53,647 nucleotides of DNA from Alphaproteobacteria bacterium (GCA_028865545.1 JAGWJY010000020.1:1-53647); one strand, 5' to 3'. Shown: positions 42,035 to 52,325, counted from the stretch's first letter. The notes: generated by a model not told the origin, from the letters alone. A program made the numbers and translations.

Positions 42035-42053
42035 GCCGTCAGGCACTGCCGCC

Positions 42054-42809
42054 TTACTGGAAGAGATCTGCGATGTTGTACGTGATGGTTGCCACGAAAC
42101 CGCCTTCGCAAGCCTTCGGCGTGGCCATCCAGAACGCCGCGCACGACGCTTGAGAGATGTCGGACCCAACATAGCGCGCGTCGAGCGACCAGCTCTTGTA
42201 CGTCGCCGTACCGCCGATGTCGTAATGGGTGTAGTCGCTCGGAGCCGCCGACACCCACTGATGACCGAGATTGCCGCTGATGGACAGCCAGTCGGTCAGC
42301 GCGTATGCCGCGGTACCTTCGACATACCAGCCGGTGCCGCCGCTCAGGCTCCATTCCGGCGAATTCGCGCCGGTGAGGGTCAGGGTCAGCGGGCCGAACA
42401 CATGGCTGAGCTGGCCGATCGTTTCGTAATAGCTTGCCTTGGTGCCCGGGAACTTGGCGTCCGGATAGCTGTAGTAATAGGCCTCAAGGTTGAGGTCCGT
42501 ACCGTCCAGATCCGTGTGCTTGCCCGCATAAAGATCCATTTCGAAGGAGGGGTTGTTGCCGCCCCAATTCACCTTCGACAGCCACGTGCCGGCATAGAAC
42601 CCATCCGGGCCGCTCCAGTTGACCGAAGCTTGCGGGGCGAATTCCTTGCTGTTCTGGCTGATGCCGCGATAGCGATAGTCGCTGGTCACTGCCACATACG
42701 CCGACAAAGTGCCCCAACTCGGGGCGTCGTCGGCATAAGCCGTGTTGGTAACGGCTACGCCGGCCAGCAGGGCCGCTGCCAACGAGAGTTTCAACCCAAG
42801 TTTCTTCAT
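42054..42809 (-). CDS. TorF-family putative outer-membrane porin
   Basis: The 251-residue product has a signal peptide ending NTAYADDAP and then WGTLSAYVAVTSDYRYRGIS, the TorF-type opening. Alternating strands continue throughout (FYAGTWLSKVNWGGNNPSFE, MDLYAGKHTDLDGTDLNLEA) and the C-terminus is NIADLFQ, without the usual terminal aromatic residue. Expected in the outer membrane as a small beta-barrel channel. The start is ATG 42809 or ATG 42815, both near GAGG. It has a long upstream region with strong palindromes, so expression is probably regulated. Confidence 0.85.
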   Translation of the reverse strand: MKKLGLKLSLAAALLAGVAVTNTAYADDAPSWGTLSAYVAVTSDYRYRGISQNSKEFAPQASVNWSGPDGFYAGTWLSKVNWGGNNPSFEMDLYAGKHTDLDGTDLNLEAYYYSYPDAKFPGTKASYYETIGQLSHVFGPLTLTLTGANSPEWSLSGGTGWYVEGTAAYALTDWLSISGNLGHQWVSAAPSDYTHYDIGGTATYKSWSLDARYVGSDISQASCAAFWMATPKACEGGFVATITYNIADLFQ

Positions 42810-42815
42810 CGTCAT

Positions 42816-43313
42816 TCGCCTCATGTTCGTTTCGCGCTGCAGCCACCGTGGCGGCTGCCCGTCCACCTTTCAGAGACCCGTCATTTGAATGCAATACAAA
42901 GGCGCGCAACAAATTGTACGAATTCCATGGGAAAACGACGGTTTCGAGTCTGCGTTGTTGCAATGCAACACGTGTTTGCACAGCTCTTGAGCAGATCGCC
43001 GCCCGATTAGGCGAAGATTGCGCCGAGTCTGCCACCCTCCGACAGAGAGCTGCGAGGCGCGGGCACGACCTTGGCGGCCGAAAAACAGGCTGGCGACACG
43101 CCATTTTTGTTACGCCGGCCTGTGACACCTCCGGCCTTGCCTTTACGGCCGCCATGCCCCATGACGACTTCCCATTCATTTTTCGCTTGTTGATGTTTCG
43201 CGATACGGAGCAGTTTGCACCGATCGTACGGTGCCGAACCGATGTCACAAGGTGTTCCCATTACCGCTGAGACCATACAATCCGCCCGACCGCGCCGGCA
43301 TGTGGCCACGGCG
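42816..43313. other. Intergenic region between divergent porin and phosphatase genes
   Basis: About 500 bases carry no convincing gene; open frames on both strands lack ribosome sites and motifs. The left part is locally AT-rich and holds the palindromes at 42956-42980. An in-frame ATG at 43242 could extend the phosphatase gene leftward but without support. Confidence 0.6.
42956..42980. promoter_or_regulatory. Overlapping palindromes upstream of the porin gene
   Basis: TGTTGCA-A-TGCAACA (42956-42970) is a perfect 15-bp palindrome. Its right arm starts a second, near-perfect one, TGCAACACGTGTTTGCA (42964-42980). The pair lies about 145 bases upstream of the porin start. This looks like a regulator site, but I cannot name the regulator. 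Confidence 0.5.
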
Positions 43314-43874
43314 ATGCGCATTATTCTCGTGCGCCATGGGCGGCCGGCGATTTCAATAAACGAGCGCACCTCGCACAGAGAGTTCCGCGACTACATCGAC
43401 GCGTACGAAGCTGCTGGCCTTGATCCCGAAAGCGCGCCGCCGGAAGAGCTGCAGGACTTGGTGAAGGAACTGACCGCGGTATTCACCAGCGACCGGCCAC
43501 GTTCACAGGACAGCGCGCGGGCGCTGGCGCCCAACGCGGAGCTGATTGCCGATCCGCTGTTCGTGGAAGCGCCGCTGGCCAGTCCACGCATTCCGCTGCT
43601 GCGCATGAAGGTGCCGAAATGGGCGGTGATGGCGCGGATCCTGTGGCATGCCGGCTATCACCCCGAGATCGAGAACTATCGCCGCGCCAAGCATCGCGCG
43701 GTGGAAGCCGCGGATATCCTTATGGCGCGTGCACGGGAGGACGGCGTCACCGCGCTCGTCGCTCATGGCTATTTCAACGCCATCATTGGTCGCGAGCTGC
43801 GTCGGCGGGGCTTCCGCAAAATCGGCTCGCACCGCGTGCGGTTCTGGAACGCGGTGATCTACGAACTTTCCTGA
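43314..43874 (+). CDS. Histidine phosphatase family protein
   Basis: ATG 43314 places the catalytic RHG at residues 7-9 (MRIILVRHGRPAIS), as usual for the branch-1 histidine phosphatase fold; longer starts add unrelated residues. The 186-residue protein also has VFTSDRPRSQDSARAL with the second Arg, a Glu in the ADPLF/EAPLA region, and TALVAHGYFNAIIG with the second catalytic His. It hydrolyses a phosphate ester through a phospho-His intermediate; the substrate is unknown. Its stop codon abuts the stop of the convergent dehydrogenase gene in TGATCA. Confidence 0.85.
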   Translation: MRIILVRHGRPAISINERTSHREFRDYIDAYEAAGLDPESAPPEELQDLVKELTAVFTSDRPRSQDSARALAPNAELIADPLFVEAPLASPRIPLLRMKVPKWAVMARILWHAGYHPEIENYRRAKHRAVEAADILMARAREDGVTALVAHGYFNAIIGRELRRRGFRKIGSHRVRFWNAVIYELS

Positions 43875-44861
43875 TCACACCATCGCGGGGATGACGCGAT
43901 CCGGCGGCTTGTGGCCGTCGATGAACGTCTTGACGTTGATGATGACCTTCTCGCCCATCTCGACACGGCCCTCGATTGTGGCCGAGGCGGCGTGCGGCAA
44001 CAGCACCACATTCGGCAGCTTGAGCAGATTGGGGTTTACCGCCGGCTCGTGTTCGTAGACGTCGAGACCGGCACCGGCAAGCTGGCCCGACTTGAGCATG
44101 TCGGCCATCTTATTCTCGTCGATGATCTCACCGCGTGCGGTGTTGACGATGTAGGCCGCCGGCTTCATCAGCTTCAGGCGGCGGCCCGACAGCAGATGAT
44201 AGGTCGCCGGCGTGTGCGGGCAATTGATCGAAACGATGTCCATGCGCGCCAGCATCTGGTCGAGGCTTTCCCAATAGGTCGCCTCCAGCTCGCTTTCGAT
44301 TTCCGCCGGAACGGGCTTGCGGTTGTGATAGTGGATTTGCAGCCCGAACGCCTTGGCGCGCCGCGCCACCGCCTGGCCGATGCGGCCCATGCCGACGATC
44401 CCCAACCGTTTTCCGTGCAGCCGGTGGCCAAGCATCCAGGTTGGCGCCCAGCCTTTGAACTGACCGGCTTCCATCATCTTCGCGCCTTCCACTAGGCGGC
44501 GGGGTACGGCGAGGATCAGCGCCATCGTCATGTCCGCGGTGTCGTCGGTGAGGACGCCCGGCGTGTTGGTCACCGTGATGCCGCGCTCCACTGCCGCACG
44601 CACATCGATATTGTCGACGCCGTTGCCGTAATTGGCGATCAGCTTCAGCATAGGCCCCGCGTGCTCGAGAAGCTTGGCGTCTATGTGGTCGGTGACGGTC
44701 GGCACCAGCACCTCGCAGCGCTGTACGGCTTCCACGAGTTGCTCGTATGTCATCGGCGCGTCGTCGTGATTCAAATGCGCGTCGAACAATTCGCGCATGC
44801 GCGTCTCGACGACGTCAGGCAATTTGCGTGTGACGATGACGAAAGGTTTTTTCGGAGGCAT
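43875..44861 (-). CDS. D-isomer 2-hydroxyacid dehydrogenase (glyoxylate reductase-like)
   Basis: The 328-residue protein has LKLIANYGNGVDNIDVRAAV, the cofactor site GIVGMGRIGQAVARRA, and the catalytic residues Arg in NTARGEIID, Glu in DVYEHEP and His in LLPHAASAT. YHNRKPV after the second strand favours NADPH over NADH. It probably reduces glyoxylate or hydroxypyruvate. ATG 44861 matches the usual N-terminus (PFVIVTRKLPDVVETRM). No glyoxylate-cycle gene is adjacent. Confidence 0.92.
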   Translation of the reverse strand: MPPKKPFVIVTRKLPDVVETRMRELFDAHLNHDDAPMTYEQLVEAVQRCEVLVPTVTDHIDAKLLEHAGPMLKLIANYGNGVDNIDVRAAVERGITVTNTPGVLTDDTADMTMALILAVPRRLVEGAKMMEAGQFKGWAPTWMLGHRLHGKRLGIVGMGRIGQAVARRAKAFGLQIHYHNRKPVPAEIESELEATYWESLDQMLARMDIVSINCPHTPATYHLLSGRRLKLMKPAAYIVNTARGEIIDENKMADMLKSGQLAGAGLDVYEHEPAVNPNLLKLPNVVLLPHAASATIEGRVEMGEKVIINVKTFIDGHKPPDRVIPAMV

Positions 44862-45022
44862 CGCACCATGACCTAGAACTTGCGGTCCGTGCGTCCGGTT
44901 TAGCAGATGCACCATTCGCCCGAAAGAGTTTCCGCAAAGGAAGATTTTGCTTTGTTGTTGGAGCAGCAAAGCCGTGCCACGCTGCTGCAACACCAAGATC
45001 GCAGCGGCGAGAACGGAAGCGG

Positions 45023-46483
45023 GTGACAGTCATCAAGAACAATTCGGTCCGCCGCACTCGTTGGCGCTGGCACATTGCGCCGGATGGCGAGTCGGCGACG
45101 GGCGGTGCGATCGCCAGTCCGTTGGGGCAGGGCTCCTGGGCGATGTTCGACTTCGCCCGCAATCCCTATATCCTGCTGGTGACGATCTATATTTTCGCGC
45201 CTTATTTCACCAACGTGCTGGTGCACGATCCGGTACGCGGGCAGGCGATCTGGGGGAATATTCAAGGTTACAGCGGTGTCGTTATCGCGCTGCTGGCGCC
45301 GTTCCTCGGCGCCATCGCCGATGCGGGCGGGCGGCGCAAGCCGTGGCTGGCATTTTATGTGATCATCATGGCGGCCACGACAGCCAATCTTTGGTATGCC
45401 AAGGCGGACGGTACCGGACTTTCGATCCTCGAGGTCGGGCTGCTCATCGGCGCCACCAATGTCGCCTATGAATTCGCCAGCGTATTCTACAATGCGCTTC
45501 TTCCGACGATTGCGCCGCATGAGCGGGTAGGCTTCCTGTCGGGGCTGGGCCTGGCGCTTGGCAATCTGTCGAGCCTGTTCCTGCTGCTCTTCATGCTGTT
45601 CGCCTTTGTGCTGCCCGGACGTGTGCCGTGGAGCTTTCTGCCCGCGCACCCTCTGTTCGGCATCGATCAGGCCGCGCATGAGCCGGAGCGGCTGACCGGG
45701 CCGCTGTCGGCGCTGACGATCCTGATCTTTTCGCTGCCGCTGTTCCTGTGGACGCCGGACTCCATATATGTGCGCATGGGCTGGATCGACGCCTCGATCC
45801 GCGGCGTGCGTTCGGTGATCCGGACCGTGAAAAGTCTGGACCATTACCGCAACGTCGCGATTTACCTGCTGGCGCGCCTGTTCTTCAACGATGGCATGAC
45901 GGCGCTGCTGATTTTCAGCGGCGTCTACGCGGCCGGCGTCTTCCATTGGGGAGCGTTGGAGATGACGGCCTTTGGCATCGTGGTGACGATTTTCGCCGTG
46001 ATGGGCGGATTCTTCGGCGGCTGGCTCGATGACACGCTTGGTTCGAAGCGAGCGATCTTCGTGTCCGTCGGCGGCACGCTGTTGTTCGGTACAGTGCTGA
46101 TCACAATGGCGCCGGATCGCATCTTCTGGGTGATTCCCTACGACATGCACGCGCCGCCGGTGGATTCGCTGCCATTCTTCAGGACATGGCCGGAGATCAT
46201 CTATCTTGGAGTCACCAATCTCGCCGCGGTCTGCGTGTCGGCGTCCTATGCCAATGCCCGCACCATGATGGCTCGGATCGCGCCGGTGGCGCGCATCACC
46301 GAGTTCTTCGGCCTTTATTCGCTATCGGGGCAGTCGACCTCGTTCCTGGCGACGCTCAGCGTCGGCTGGATGACTGTGCTGACGCACAGCCAGCGCGGCG
46401 GCTTCGCCGTGATCCTGGTCTTCCTCGGTCTCGGCCTGATCGGCATGCTCTGGGTGAAGGAAGAGCGCGCGAAGGCGATTTAG
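45023..46483 (+). CDS. MFS transporter of the Atg22-like/UMF1 family
   Basis: The start is the GTG at 45023. The 486-residue protein has about 12 membrane segments and the UMF1 opening [20 protein letters not shown], then [20 protein letters not shown] and [20 protein letters not shown]. In yeast, Atg22 exports amino acids from the vacuole; bacterial members are uncharacterised. A large loop (about 195-235) after segment 6 carries [20 protein letters not shown]. Its TAG shares the four bases TTAG with the purH stop codon. Confidence 0.88.
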   Translation: MTVIKNNSVRRTRWRWHIAPDGESATGGAIASPLGQGSWAMFDFARNPYILLVTIYIFAPYFTNVLVHDPVRGQAIWGNIQGYSGVVIALLAPFLGAIADAGGRRKPWLAFYVIIMAATTANLWYAKADGTGLSILEVGLLIGATNVAYEFASVFYNALLPTIAPHERVGFLSGLGLALGNLSSLFLLLFMLFAFVLPGRVPWSFLPAHPLFGIDQAAHEPERLTGPLSALTILIFSLPLFLWTPDSIYVRMGWIDASIRGVRSVIRTVKSLDHYRNVAIYLLARLFFNDGMTALLIFSGVYAAGVFHWGALEMTAFGIVVTIFAVMGGFFGGWLDDTLGSKRAIFVSVGGTLLFGTVLITMAPDRIFWVIPYDMHAPPVDSLPFFRTWPEIIYLGVTNLAAVCVSASYANARTMMARIAPVARITEFFGLYSLSGQSTSFLATLSVGWMTVLTHSQRGGFAVILVFLGLGLIGMLWVKEERAKAI

Positions 46484-48078
46484 TGCCGGAAGTGCCGCAT
46501 GCCCGTGAACGCCATGGCCAGCCCTGCCTTGTCGGCCGCTTCGATCACGTCGTTGTCGCGGATCGAACCGCCCGGCTGAATCACGGCCGTGGCGCCCGCT
46601 TCCGCGATCTCAAGCAGCCCGTCCGGGAAGGGAAAGAAGGCGTCGGAAGCGGCGGCGGACCCGATGGTCATAGGCTGAGGCCAGCCTGCCGTTTTCGCGG
46701 CAGCCCGCGCTTTTTCCGCTGCGATGTGCGCCGAATCCACACGGCTCATCTGGCCGGCGCCGATACCCGCGGTGGTCAGGCCCTTGGCGTAGACGATCGT
46801 GTTGGACTTGACGTGCTTGCCGACCGTGAAAGCGAACAACATGTCGGCAAGTTCGCTCTCGCTCGGCTGGCGCTTGGTGACGATCTTGAGATCGGCACGC
46901 GTGATATGGCCGTTATCGCGTGTCTGTACGAGGAAGCCGCCGGACACGGTTTTGCAGGTGAGGCCGGCGGTGGCCGGATCGGGCAAGCCGCCGGCGATCA
47001 GCAGACGCAGGTTCTTCTTCGCCGCTAGAACGCGTCGGGCGTCGGCGTCGGCATCCGGAACGATGATCACTTCCGTGAAGAGCTTGGAGATCAGCTCGGC
47101 TGTGGCGCCGTCGAGTGTGCGATTGAAGGCGACGATGCCACCGAAGGCGCTGACCGGATCGCAGGCGAGCGCCTTTTCGTAGGCTTCGTGCAGCGAACCG
47201 GCGAGCGCCACGCCGCAGGGATTGGCATGTTTGATGATGGCGCAGGCCGCGCTCGTCCTAGGATCGAACTCGGCGACGAGTTCATAGGCCGCGTCGGTGT
47301 CGTTGATATTGTTGTAAGAAAGCTCCTTGCCCTGCACCTGTTCGGCGGTGGAAACGCCGAAGCGCTTCTCGCCCGTGACGTAAAAGGCGGCTTCCTGATG
47401 CGGGTTTTCGCCATAGCGCAGCGACTGTCGCAGGCTGCCGGCGAGGGCGCGGCGGCGCGGCGGAGACTTTTCGCCCTCCTTGGCAAGCTGGTCGGCGAAC
47501 CAGTTGGAGACTGCGGCGTCATAGGCGGCGGTGCGGGCGTAGGCGATCTGCGCCAGCTTGCGGCGCAGCGCCAGCGTGGTTGAACCCTTGTTGGCATTAA
47601 GTTCGGCCAGCACCGTGGCGTAGTCTTCCGGATCGACGACGACCGTCACCCAGTCGTGATTCTTTGCCGCCGAGCGCGTCATCGCCGGACCGCCGATGTC
47701 GATGTTCTCGATGGTCTCCTCGAAGTCGGCGCCTTTGGCGACCGTCGCCTCGAAGGGATAGAGGTTGCAGACCAGCAGATCGATGCCTTCGATGCCGTGC
47801 GCCTTCATGGCCTCGGCGTGATCGGGCTTGTCACGCAGCGCCAGGAAGCCGCCATGCACCATCGGGTGCAGCGTCTTGACGCGGCCGTCCATCATTTCCG
47901 GAAAGCCGGTGACCTCTGAGACATCCGCAACCTTGAGGCCCGCATCGCGCAACGCCTTGGCGGTGCCACCGGTGGAGATCAGCGCCACACCATGCTTCGC
48001 CAGCCCCTTGGCGAATTCGACCAACCCCGACTTGTCGGAAACGGAAAGCAGCGCGCGGCGGATGGGGCGGAGCGTCAT
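46480..48078 (-). CDS. purH: Bifunctional AICAR formyltransferase/IMP cyclohydrolase
   Basis: The 532-residue protein has the MGS-like cyclohydrolase domain (about 1-195; [48 protein letters not shown]) and the AICAR transformylase domain (about 200-532; [41 protein letters not shown]). It catalyses the last two steps of purine synthesis. Its gene stands alone, 97 bases downstream of bioA. It is convergent with the MFS gene through a four-base stop overlap. Confidence 0.98.
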   Translation of the reverse strand: MTLRPIRRALLSVSDKSGLVEFAKGLAKHGVALISTGGTAKALRDAGLKVADVSEVTGFPEMMDGRVKTLHPMVHGGFLALRDKPDHAEAMKAHGIEGIDLLVCNLYPFEATVAKGADFEETIENIDIGGPAMTRSAAKNHDWVTVVVDPEDYATVLAELNANKGSTTLALRRKLAQIAYARTAAYDAAVSNWFADQLAKEGEKSPPRRRALAGSLRQSLRYGENPHQEAAFYVTGEKRFGVSTAEQVQGKELSYNNINDTDAAYELVAEFDPRTSAACAIIKHANPCGVALAGSLHEAYEKALACDPVSAFGGIVAFNRTLDGATAELISKLFTEVIIVPDADADARRVLAAKKNLRLLIAGGLPDPATAGLTCKTVSGGFLVQTRDNGHITRADLKIVTKRQPSESELADMLFAFTVGKHVKSNTIVYAKGLTTAGIGAGQMSRVDSAHIAAEKARAAAKTAGWPQPMTIGSAAASDAFFPFPDGLLEIAEAGATAVIQPGGSIRDNDVIEAADKAGLAMAFTGMRHFRH

Positions 48079-48175
48079 GGCGACTCGTGAGCTGGAGGTT
48101 ACGAGGGGTCATACTTCGCGCGGCGCCAAAAGAGAAGGGTCAGGTTGACGCCACGTGCGCGGACAAAAAGCCCAT

Positions 48176-49429
48176 TTACCTCAATATCTTCACCACGGTG
48201 TCCGTGAGTTTTTCCAGATCGCCTTCGCCGATGGTCAGCGCGGGGGTGAGATACACGATGTTGCGGAAGGGGCGGACCCAGACGCCTGCCTCGACGAAAC
48301 GGCGTTTCAGAGCGTGCAGATCGGCGATGCTGTCGAGCTCCACAACCCCGATAGCACCGCGCGAGCGTACGTCCACGACATGGGGCAGGCCGAGACACTG
48401 GCCCAGTTTTTTTCCGAGAAACTCTCCGATGTCTGCTGCCTGGCGCAGGCGCGGTTCGTTCTCGAACAGATCGAGCGAAGCATTGGCGGCGGCACAGGCC
48501 AGCGCATTGCCCATATAGGTGGGTCCGTGCATCAGGGCGTGGCTGGGATCGTCGGACCAGAAAGCATCGAAGATCTTCCGCGAAGCCACGGTGGCGGCGA
48601 GCGGCAGTGTGCCGCCGGTGAGGCCCTTGCCGAGCGTGATGATGTCGGGCACCACCTCGGCCGCCTCGCAGGCGAACATCGTTCCCGTGCGGCCGAAGCC
48701 GGTGAAGATCTCATCGAAGATCAGCAGCAGATCATATTTGTCGGCGGCGGCCCGCAGGCGGCGCAGCGTCTGCTCGTCGTGGAAGATCATGCCGCCCGCG
48801 CCCTGTACCAGGGGCTCGACCAGGACGCCGGCGAGTTCGTCTGCATGCTTTTCGAGAAAAGCATCGAAGGTGGCGATGCTCCGTTCGTCGCGGGGCAGGT
48901 CAATGACGTGATGTTCGGGCAAGAGGCCTGTGAAGAGGGAGTGCATGCCCTCTTCGGGATCGCACACTGCCATGGTGGCGATGGTGTCGCCGTGGTAGCC
49001 GCCCTTGAAGGCGAGGAACTTCGTGCGGCCGCGAATGGCGCGGTTCAGCCAGTATTGGGTCGCCATCTTCATGGCGACTTCCACCGCCACCGAGCCGGAA
49101 TCCGAAAAGAACACGCGTGTCAGATCGCCGGGCAGCAGTGCCGCGAGGCGTGCCGCCAGTGTTGCCGCCTGTTCGTGCAGCAATCCGCCCAGCATGACAT
49201 GCGGCATGATATGGGCTTGTTTCTGGATCGCCTCGACGATGTGCGGGTGGTTGTAGCCATGCACCGCCGTCCACCACGATCCGATACCGTCGACCAGTTC
49301 GCGGCCGTCGGCGAGCGTGATGCGGCTGCCCTGCGTGCGCGCGGCGGCCAGCGGCGCGGGCGTCGTTTTCATCTGCGTGTAAGGCAGCCAGATATGCGGG
49401 AAGCCGCGCTCGAACCAGTCCGGCGTCAC
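48176..49429 (-). CDS. bioA: Adenosylmethionine-8-amino-7-oxononanoate aminotransferase
   Basis: The GTG start at 49429 overlaps the bioB stop by 4 bases (GTGA), so the genes are coupled. The 417-residue PLP enzyme has [60 protein letters not shown], the cofactor Asp in [15 protein letters not shown] and the PLP Lys in [13 protein letters not shown]. It converts KAPA to DAPA with S-adenosylmethionine as amino donor, the step before dethiobiotin synthetase. bioF and bioD are transcribed in the opposite direction from the shared intergenic region. Confidence 0.97.
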   Translation of the reverse strand: MTPDWFERGFPHIWLPYTQMKTTPAPLAAARTQGSRITLADGRELVDGIGSWWTAVHGYNHPHIVEAIQKQAHIMPHVMLGGLLHEQAATLAARLAALLPGDLTRVFFSDSGSVAVEVAMKMATQYWLNRAIRGRTKFLAFKGGYHGDTIATMAVCDPEEGMHSLFTGLLPEHHVIDLPRDERSIATFDAFLEKHADELAGVLVEPLVQGAGGMIFHDEQTLRRLRAAADKYDLLLIFDEIFTGFGRTGTMFACEAAEVVPDIITLGKGLTGGTLPLAATVASRKIFDAFWSDDPSHALMHGPTYMGNALACAAANASLDLFENEPRLRQAADIGEFLGKKLGQCLGLPHVVDVRSRGAIGVVELDSIADLHALKRRFVEAGVWVRPFRNIVYLTPALTIGEGDLEKLTDTVVKILR

Positions 49430-50376
49430 GGCACCATCGCAGTGATGCCCAGCCGCGCCAGCAACTGGCGATCCTTGTGTGCCTCCGGATTGGGCGTGGT
49501 GAGCAGCTTCTCGCCGTAGAAGATCGAATTGGCGCCGGCCAGGAAACACAGCGCCTGTGCTTCGTCGCTCATATATTCGCGCCCCGCCGACAGGCGCACG
49601 AAGGACTTCGGCATGGCGATGCGCGCCACGGCGATCGTACGCACGAAATCGAGGGCGTTGATGGATTCGGCGTCGGCGAGCTTGGTGCCTTCGACGCGCA
49701 TCAGCATGTTGATCGGCACGCTTTCGGGATGTTGCGGCAAGGTGCAAAGCGCATGGATCATGCCGATGCGATCAGCTTCGTTCTCGCCCATGCCGACGAT
49801 GCCGCCGCTGCAGACATGAATGCCCGCGGCGCGCACCGCCTCCAGCGTGTCGAGACGATCCTGGAAGGTGCGCGTGGTGATGATCTGCTCGTAATATTCC
49901 GGCGATGTGTCGATGTTGTGGTTGTAATAGTCGAGGCCGGCGTCTCGCAGCTTGCTCGCCTGTTGCGGCGTCAGCATGCCGAGGGTGACACAGGTTTCCA
50001 TGCCCAGGGATTTGACTTCGCTGACCATCTCGCAGACGGCGTCGAGGTCCTTGTCCTTGGGCGAGCGCCAGGCGGCGCCCATGCAGAAGCGAGTCGCGCC
50101 GGCCTGCTTGGCGTTCTTTGCGTCGGCCACGACGGCGGACACGTCCATCAATTTGGAGGCCTTCAGACCGGTCTCGTGTGACGCGCTCTGCGAGCAATAG
50201 CCGCAATCTTCCGGACAACCGCCGGTTTTGATGGATAACAGCGTGGAGATCTGCACCTCGTTGGGCGCGAAATGCCGGCGATGTATGGTTTGGGCCTGGA
50301 AAATCAGATCGGCGAAGGGTAGGGCGAACAGGGTGGCCAGCTCTTCGCGGCTCCAGTCGTGGCGGACGTCGTCCAT
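49426..50376 (-). CDS. bioB: Biotin synthase
   Basis: The 316-residue radical-SAM enzyme has the cluster motif CPEDCGYC (Cys54, Cys58, Cys61) within [17 protein letters not shown], then [35 protein letters not shown] and [10 protein letters not shown], with the Arg that binds the second iron-sulfur cluster. It inserts sulfur into dethiobiotin to make biotin. It is first in a two-gene operon with bioA and divergent from bioF-bioD. A TATAAT on the minus strand lies about 30 bases upstream. Confidence 0.98.
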   Translation of the reverse strand: MDDVRHDWSREELATLFALPFADLIFQAQTIHRRHFAPNEVQISTLLSIKTGGCPEDCGYCSQSASHETGLKASKLMDVSAVVADAKNAKQAGATRFCMGAAWRSPKDKDLDAVCEMVSEVKSLGMETCVTLGMLTPQQASKLRDAGLDYYNHNIDTSPEYYEQIITTRTFQDRLDTLEAVRAAGIHVCSGGIVGMGENEADRIGMIHALCTLPQHPESVPINMLMRVEGTKLADAESINALDFVRTIAVARIAMPKSFVRLSAGREYMSDEAQALCFLAGANSIFYGEKLLTTPNPEAHKDRQLLARLGITAMVP

Positions 50377-50405
50377 GGGGTGACCTTCTTGTCGCGGTTC
50401 ATGCC

Positions 50406-50413
50406 ATTATAGT
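50406..50413. promoter_or_regulatory. Overlapping -10 elements of the divergent biotin operons
   Basis: Minus-strand TATAAT (50411-50406) serves bioB and plus-strand TATAGT (50408-50413) could serve bioF, so the two -10 elements overlap in CCATTATAGTGG. No good -35 appears at standard spacing for either direction, and I do not see a BioR box (TTATCTATAA-like). Confidence 0.4.
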
Positions 50414-50445
50414 GGCCCGTCAACGCACGCAAGACAAAGGCACCC

Positions 50446-51591
50446 ATGTCCTCTCTGGACGCATTCGCCAAGGCCAAACTTGCCGCACTGGAAGCCCAGC
50501 ACCTCAAGCGCACGCTGGCGGAAACCGCGCGCGAGGATGGCATCTGGGTGGAGCGGGCTGGCCGGCGGATGCTGTCGTTCTCCTGCAACGATTACCTTAA
50601 TCTGACCCATCATCCCGCTGTGAAGCGCGCGGCCGCCGCGGCGGTTGAAAAGTATGGCGCGGGGGCGGGCGCCTCGCGGCTGGTGACCGGTAACCATCCG
50701 CTGTTCGGCGAACTCGAGCAGCGGTTGGCACAATTGAAAGGTACGGAAGGGGCCTGCGTGTTCGGCTCGGGCTATCTGGCGAATGCCGGCATCGTGCCGG
50801 TGATCGTCGGCAAGGGCGACCTGCTGCTGGTGGACGAGCTGTCCCATTCCTGCCTCTGGGCGGGCGCGCGGCTATCCTGGGGCCGGGTGGAAGTGTTCCG
50901 CCATAACGACGTCGCGCATGCGGAAGAGATTTTGCGCTTCCATCGCGCGGCGCATCGCCATGCCCTGATCGTCACCGACGGCGTGTTCTCGATGGACGGC
51001 GATCTGGCGCCGCTCAAGGCGCTGAGCACCTTGGCGGACGCTTACGACACGTGGCTGATGAGCGACGATGCGCATGGGCTCGGCGTGTTGGGCGACGGAC
51101 GCGGCTCGGCGCACGCAATGGGCGCTTCCGTCGATCTGCAGATGGGCACGCTGTCGAAGGCGCTCGGGTCTTATGGCGGGTATGTCTGCGCTTCGGCGGC
51201 GGTGATCGACCTGCTGAAGACGCGGGCGCGCACACTTATATATTCCACGGGTCTGCCGCCCGCGAGCGTAGCGGCGGCGTTGGCGGCGCTCGATATCATC
51301 GAGAACGAGCCGGAATTGACGGCGTTGCCTTTGACGAAGGCGCAAGATTTCACACGGGCCTGCAATCTGCCGCTGGCCACCAGCCAGATCGTGCCGGTGG
51401 TGTTGGGTGATCCGCTGGCGGCCTTGGAAGCGTCGCAAATCCTGGAACGCGAAGGTTTCCTGGTGACGCCGATCCGCCCGCCGACGGTACCGGAAGGAAC
51501 CGCGCGCTTGCGTCTTGCCTTCACCGCCGGACATCCGGACGATGAAATCGCACGGCTGGCTACGATCATACGCGAACGGATTCTCGCATGA
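50446..51591 (+). CDS. bioF: 8-amino-7-oxononanoate synthase
   Basis: The 381-residue PLP enzyme has LSFSCNDYLNLTHHPAVKRA, GAGAGASRLVTGNHPLFGEL, SDDAHGLGVLG and the PLP lysine Lys238 in GTLSKALGSYGG. It joins pimeloyl thioester and alanine to form KAPA, the first dedicated ring-forming step of biotin synthesis. ATG 50446 gives the usual short N-terminus. bioD starts within its stop codon (ATGA). No bioC, bioH or other gene for making the pimeloyl chain is seen in the window. Confidence 0.97.
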   Translation: MSSLDAFAKAKLAALEAQHLKRTLAETAREDGIWVERAGRRMLSFSCNDYLNLTHHPAVKRAAAAAVEKYGAGAGASRLVTGNHPLFGELEQRLAQLKGTEGACVFGSGYLANAGIVPVIVGKGDLLLVDELSHSCLWAGARLSWGRVEVFRHNDVAHAEEILRFHRAAHRHALIVTDGVFSMDGDLAPLKALSTLADAYDTWLMSDDAHGLGVLGDGRGSAHAMGASVDLQMGTLSKALGSYGGYVCASAAVIDLLKTRARTLIYSTGLPPASVAAALAALDIIENEPELTALPLTKAQDFTRACNLPLATSQIVPVVLGDPLAALEASQILEREGFLVTPIRPPTVPEGTARLRLAFTAGHPDDEIARLATIIRERILA

Positions 51592-52277
51592 GCGCCTATT
51601 TCGTCACCGCAACCGGAACCGATATCGGCAAGACCTTCGTGGCGTCCGGTTTGCTGCGGCATCTGCGCGCGCAAAGAAAGGTGGTTGCCGGGATCAAGCC
51701 GGTGATCAGCGGCTTCGACATCGCAAAGGCGCGCGCCAGCGATACCGGCGAACTGCTCGATGCGATGGGCGAAGCGGTGACGCCCGAGGCGGTGGAACAA
51801 ATTTCGCCTTGGCGCTTTATCGCGCCGCTGTCGCCAGACATGGCGGCGGCCCGCGAAGGGAAGAGCATCGATTTCGATGCCCTTGTCGCGTTCTGCCGGG
51901 ACGCGGCGGCGTGGCCGGGCACACTTCTTATAGAGGGTGTCGGCGGGGTCATGGTGCCGCTCGACGCCGGCCACACCGTGCTCGATTGGATGGCGGCCCT
52001 CGGCTTGCCGGCGGTCCTGGTGACGGGATCCTATCTTGGCACCATCAGCCACACGCTGACGGCGGCCCGCGTCATGGCGCAGGCGGGCGTGAAGATCGCG
52101 GCATTGGTACTCAACGACAGTGGCGATGGCGCCGTACCCCTGGACGATACGGTGGCCTCGCTCCGCCGATTCTTGCCGGAAACGCCCTTGGTAGTTCTGC
52201 CTCGCGGAGCGGGGGAGGCAGATTTCGGCCGGCTAGCAGATGAGCTATTTCAAAGAGATAGCAAAAATACGCCATAG
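51588..52277 (+). CDS. bioD: Dethiobiotin synthetase
   Basis: The 229-residue protein has the P-loop ATGTDIGKTFVAS (Lys15, Thr16), VAGIKPVISG with the catalytic Lys, LLIEGVGGVMVPL with Glu and the GVGG loop, and VLVTGSYLGTISHTL. It uses ATP and CO2 to close the ureido ring of DAPA. The four-base overlap with bioF indicates coupled translation. It ends 85 bases upstream of the DUF2089 gene, in a locally AT-rich stretch. Confidence 0.96.
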   Translation: MSAYFVTATGTDIGKTFVASGLLRHLRAQRKVVAGIKPVISGFDIAKARASDTGELLDAMGEAVTPEAVEQISPWRFIAPLSPDMAAAREGKSIDFDALVAFCRDAAAWPGTLLIEGVGGVMVPLDAGHTVLDWMAALGLPAVLVTGSYLGTISHTLTAARVMAQAGVKIAALVLNDSGDGAVPLDDTVASLRRFLPETPLVVLPRGAGEADFGRLADELFQRDSKNTP

Positions 52278-52310
52278 AAATTGATTTTATTAATTTCACG
52301 GCGTTGAAAA

Positions 52311-52325
52311 ATTGAAAATATCAAT
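52311..52325. promoter_or_regulatory. AT-rich promoter region with short inverted repeats before the DUF2089 operon
   Basis: ATTGA-AAATA-TCAAT (52311-52325) is a 5-bp inverted repeat, and GAAATT/AATTTC form another a few bases to the left (around 52277-52298). The 52278-52335 stretch is much more AT-rich than its surroundings, as expected for a promoter or regulator site. The spacing is wrong for an FNR box. Confidence 0.35.

Noticed and set aside
42848..43270. 140-residue plus-strand frame in the porin/phosphatase gap
   Set aside because: Starts inside the porin leader region, covers the palindromes, and has no recognisable domain or ribosome site.
50400..50420. BioR box between the biotin operons
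   Set aside because: CCATTATAGTGG is only an imperfect palindrome and does not match the TTATCTATAA-type consensus.
52311..52325. FNR/FixK box
   Set aside because: TTGA and TCAA arms are present, but the total length is odd and the spacing differs from TTGAT-N4-ATCAA.
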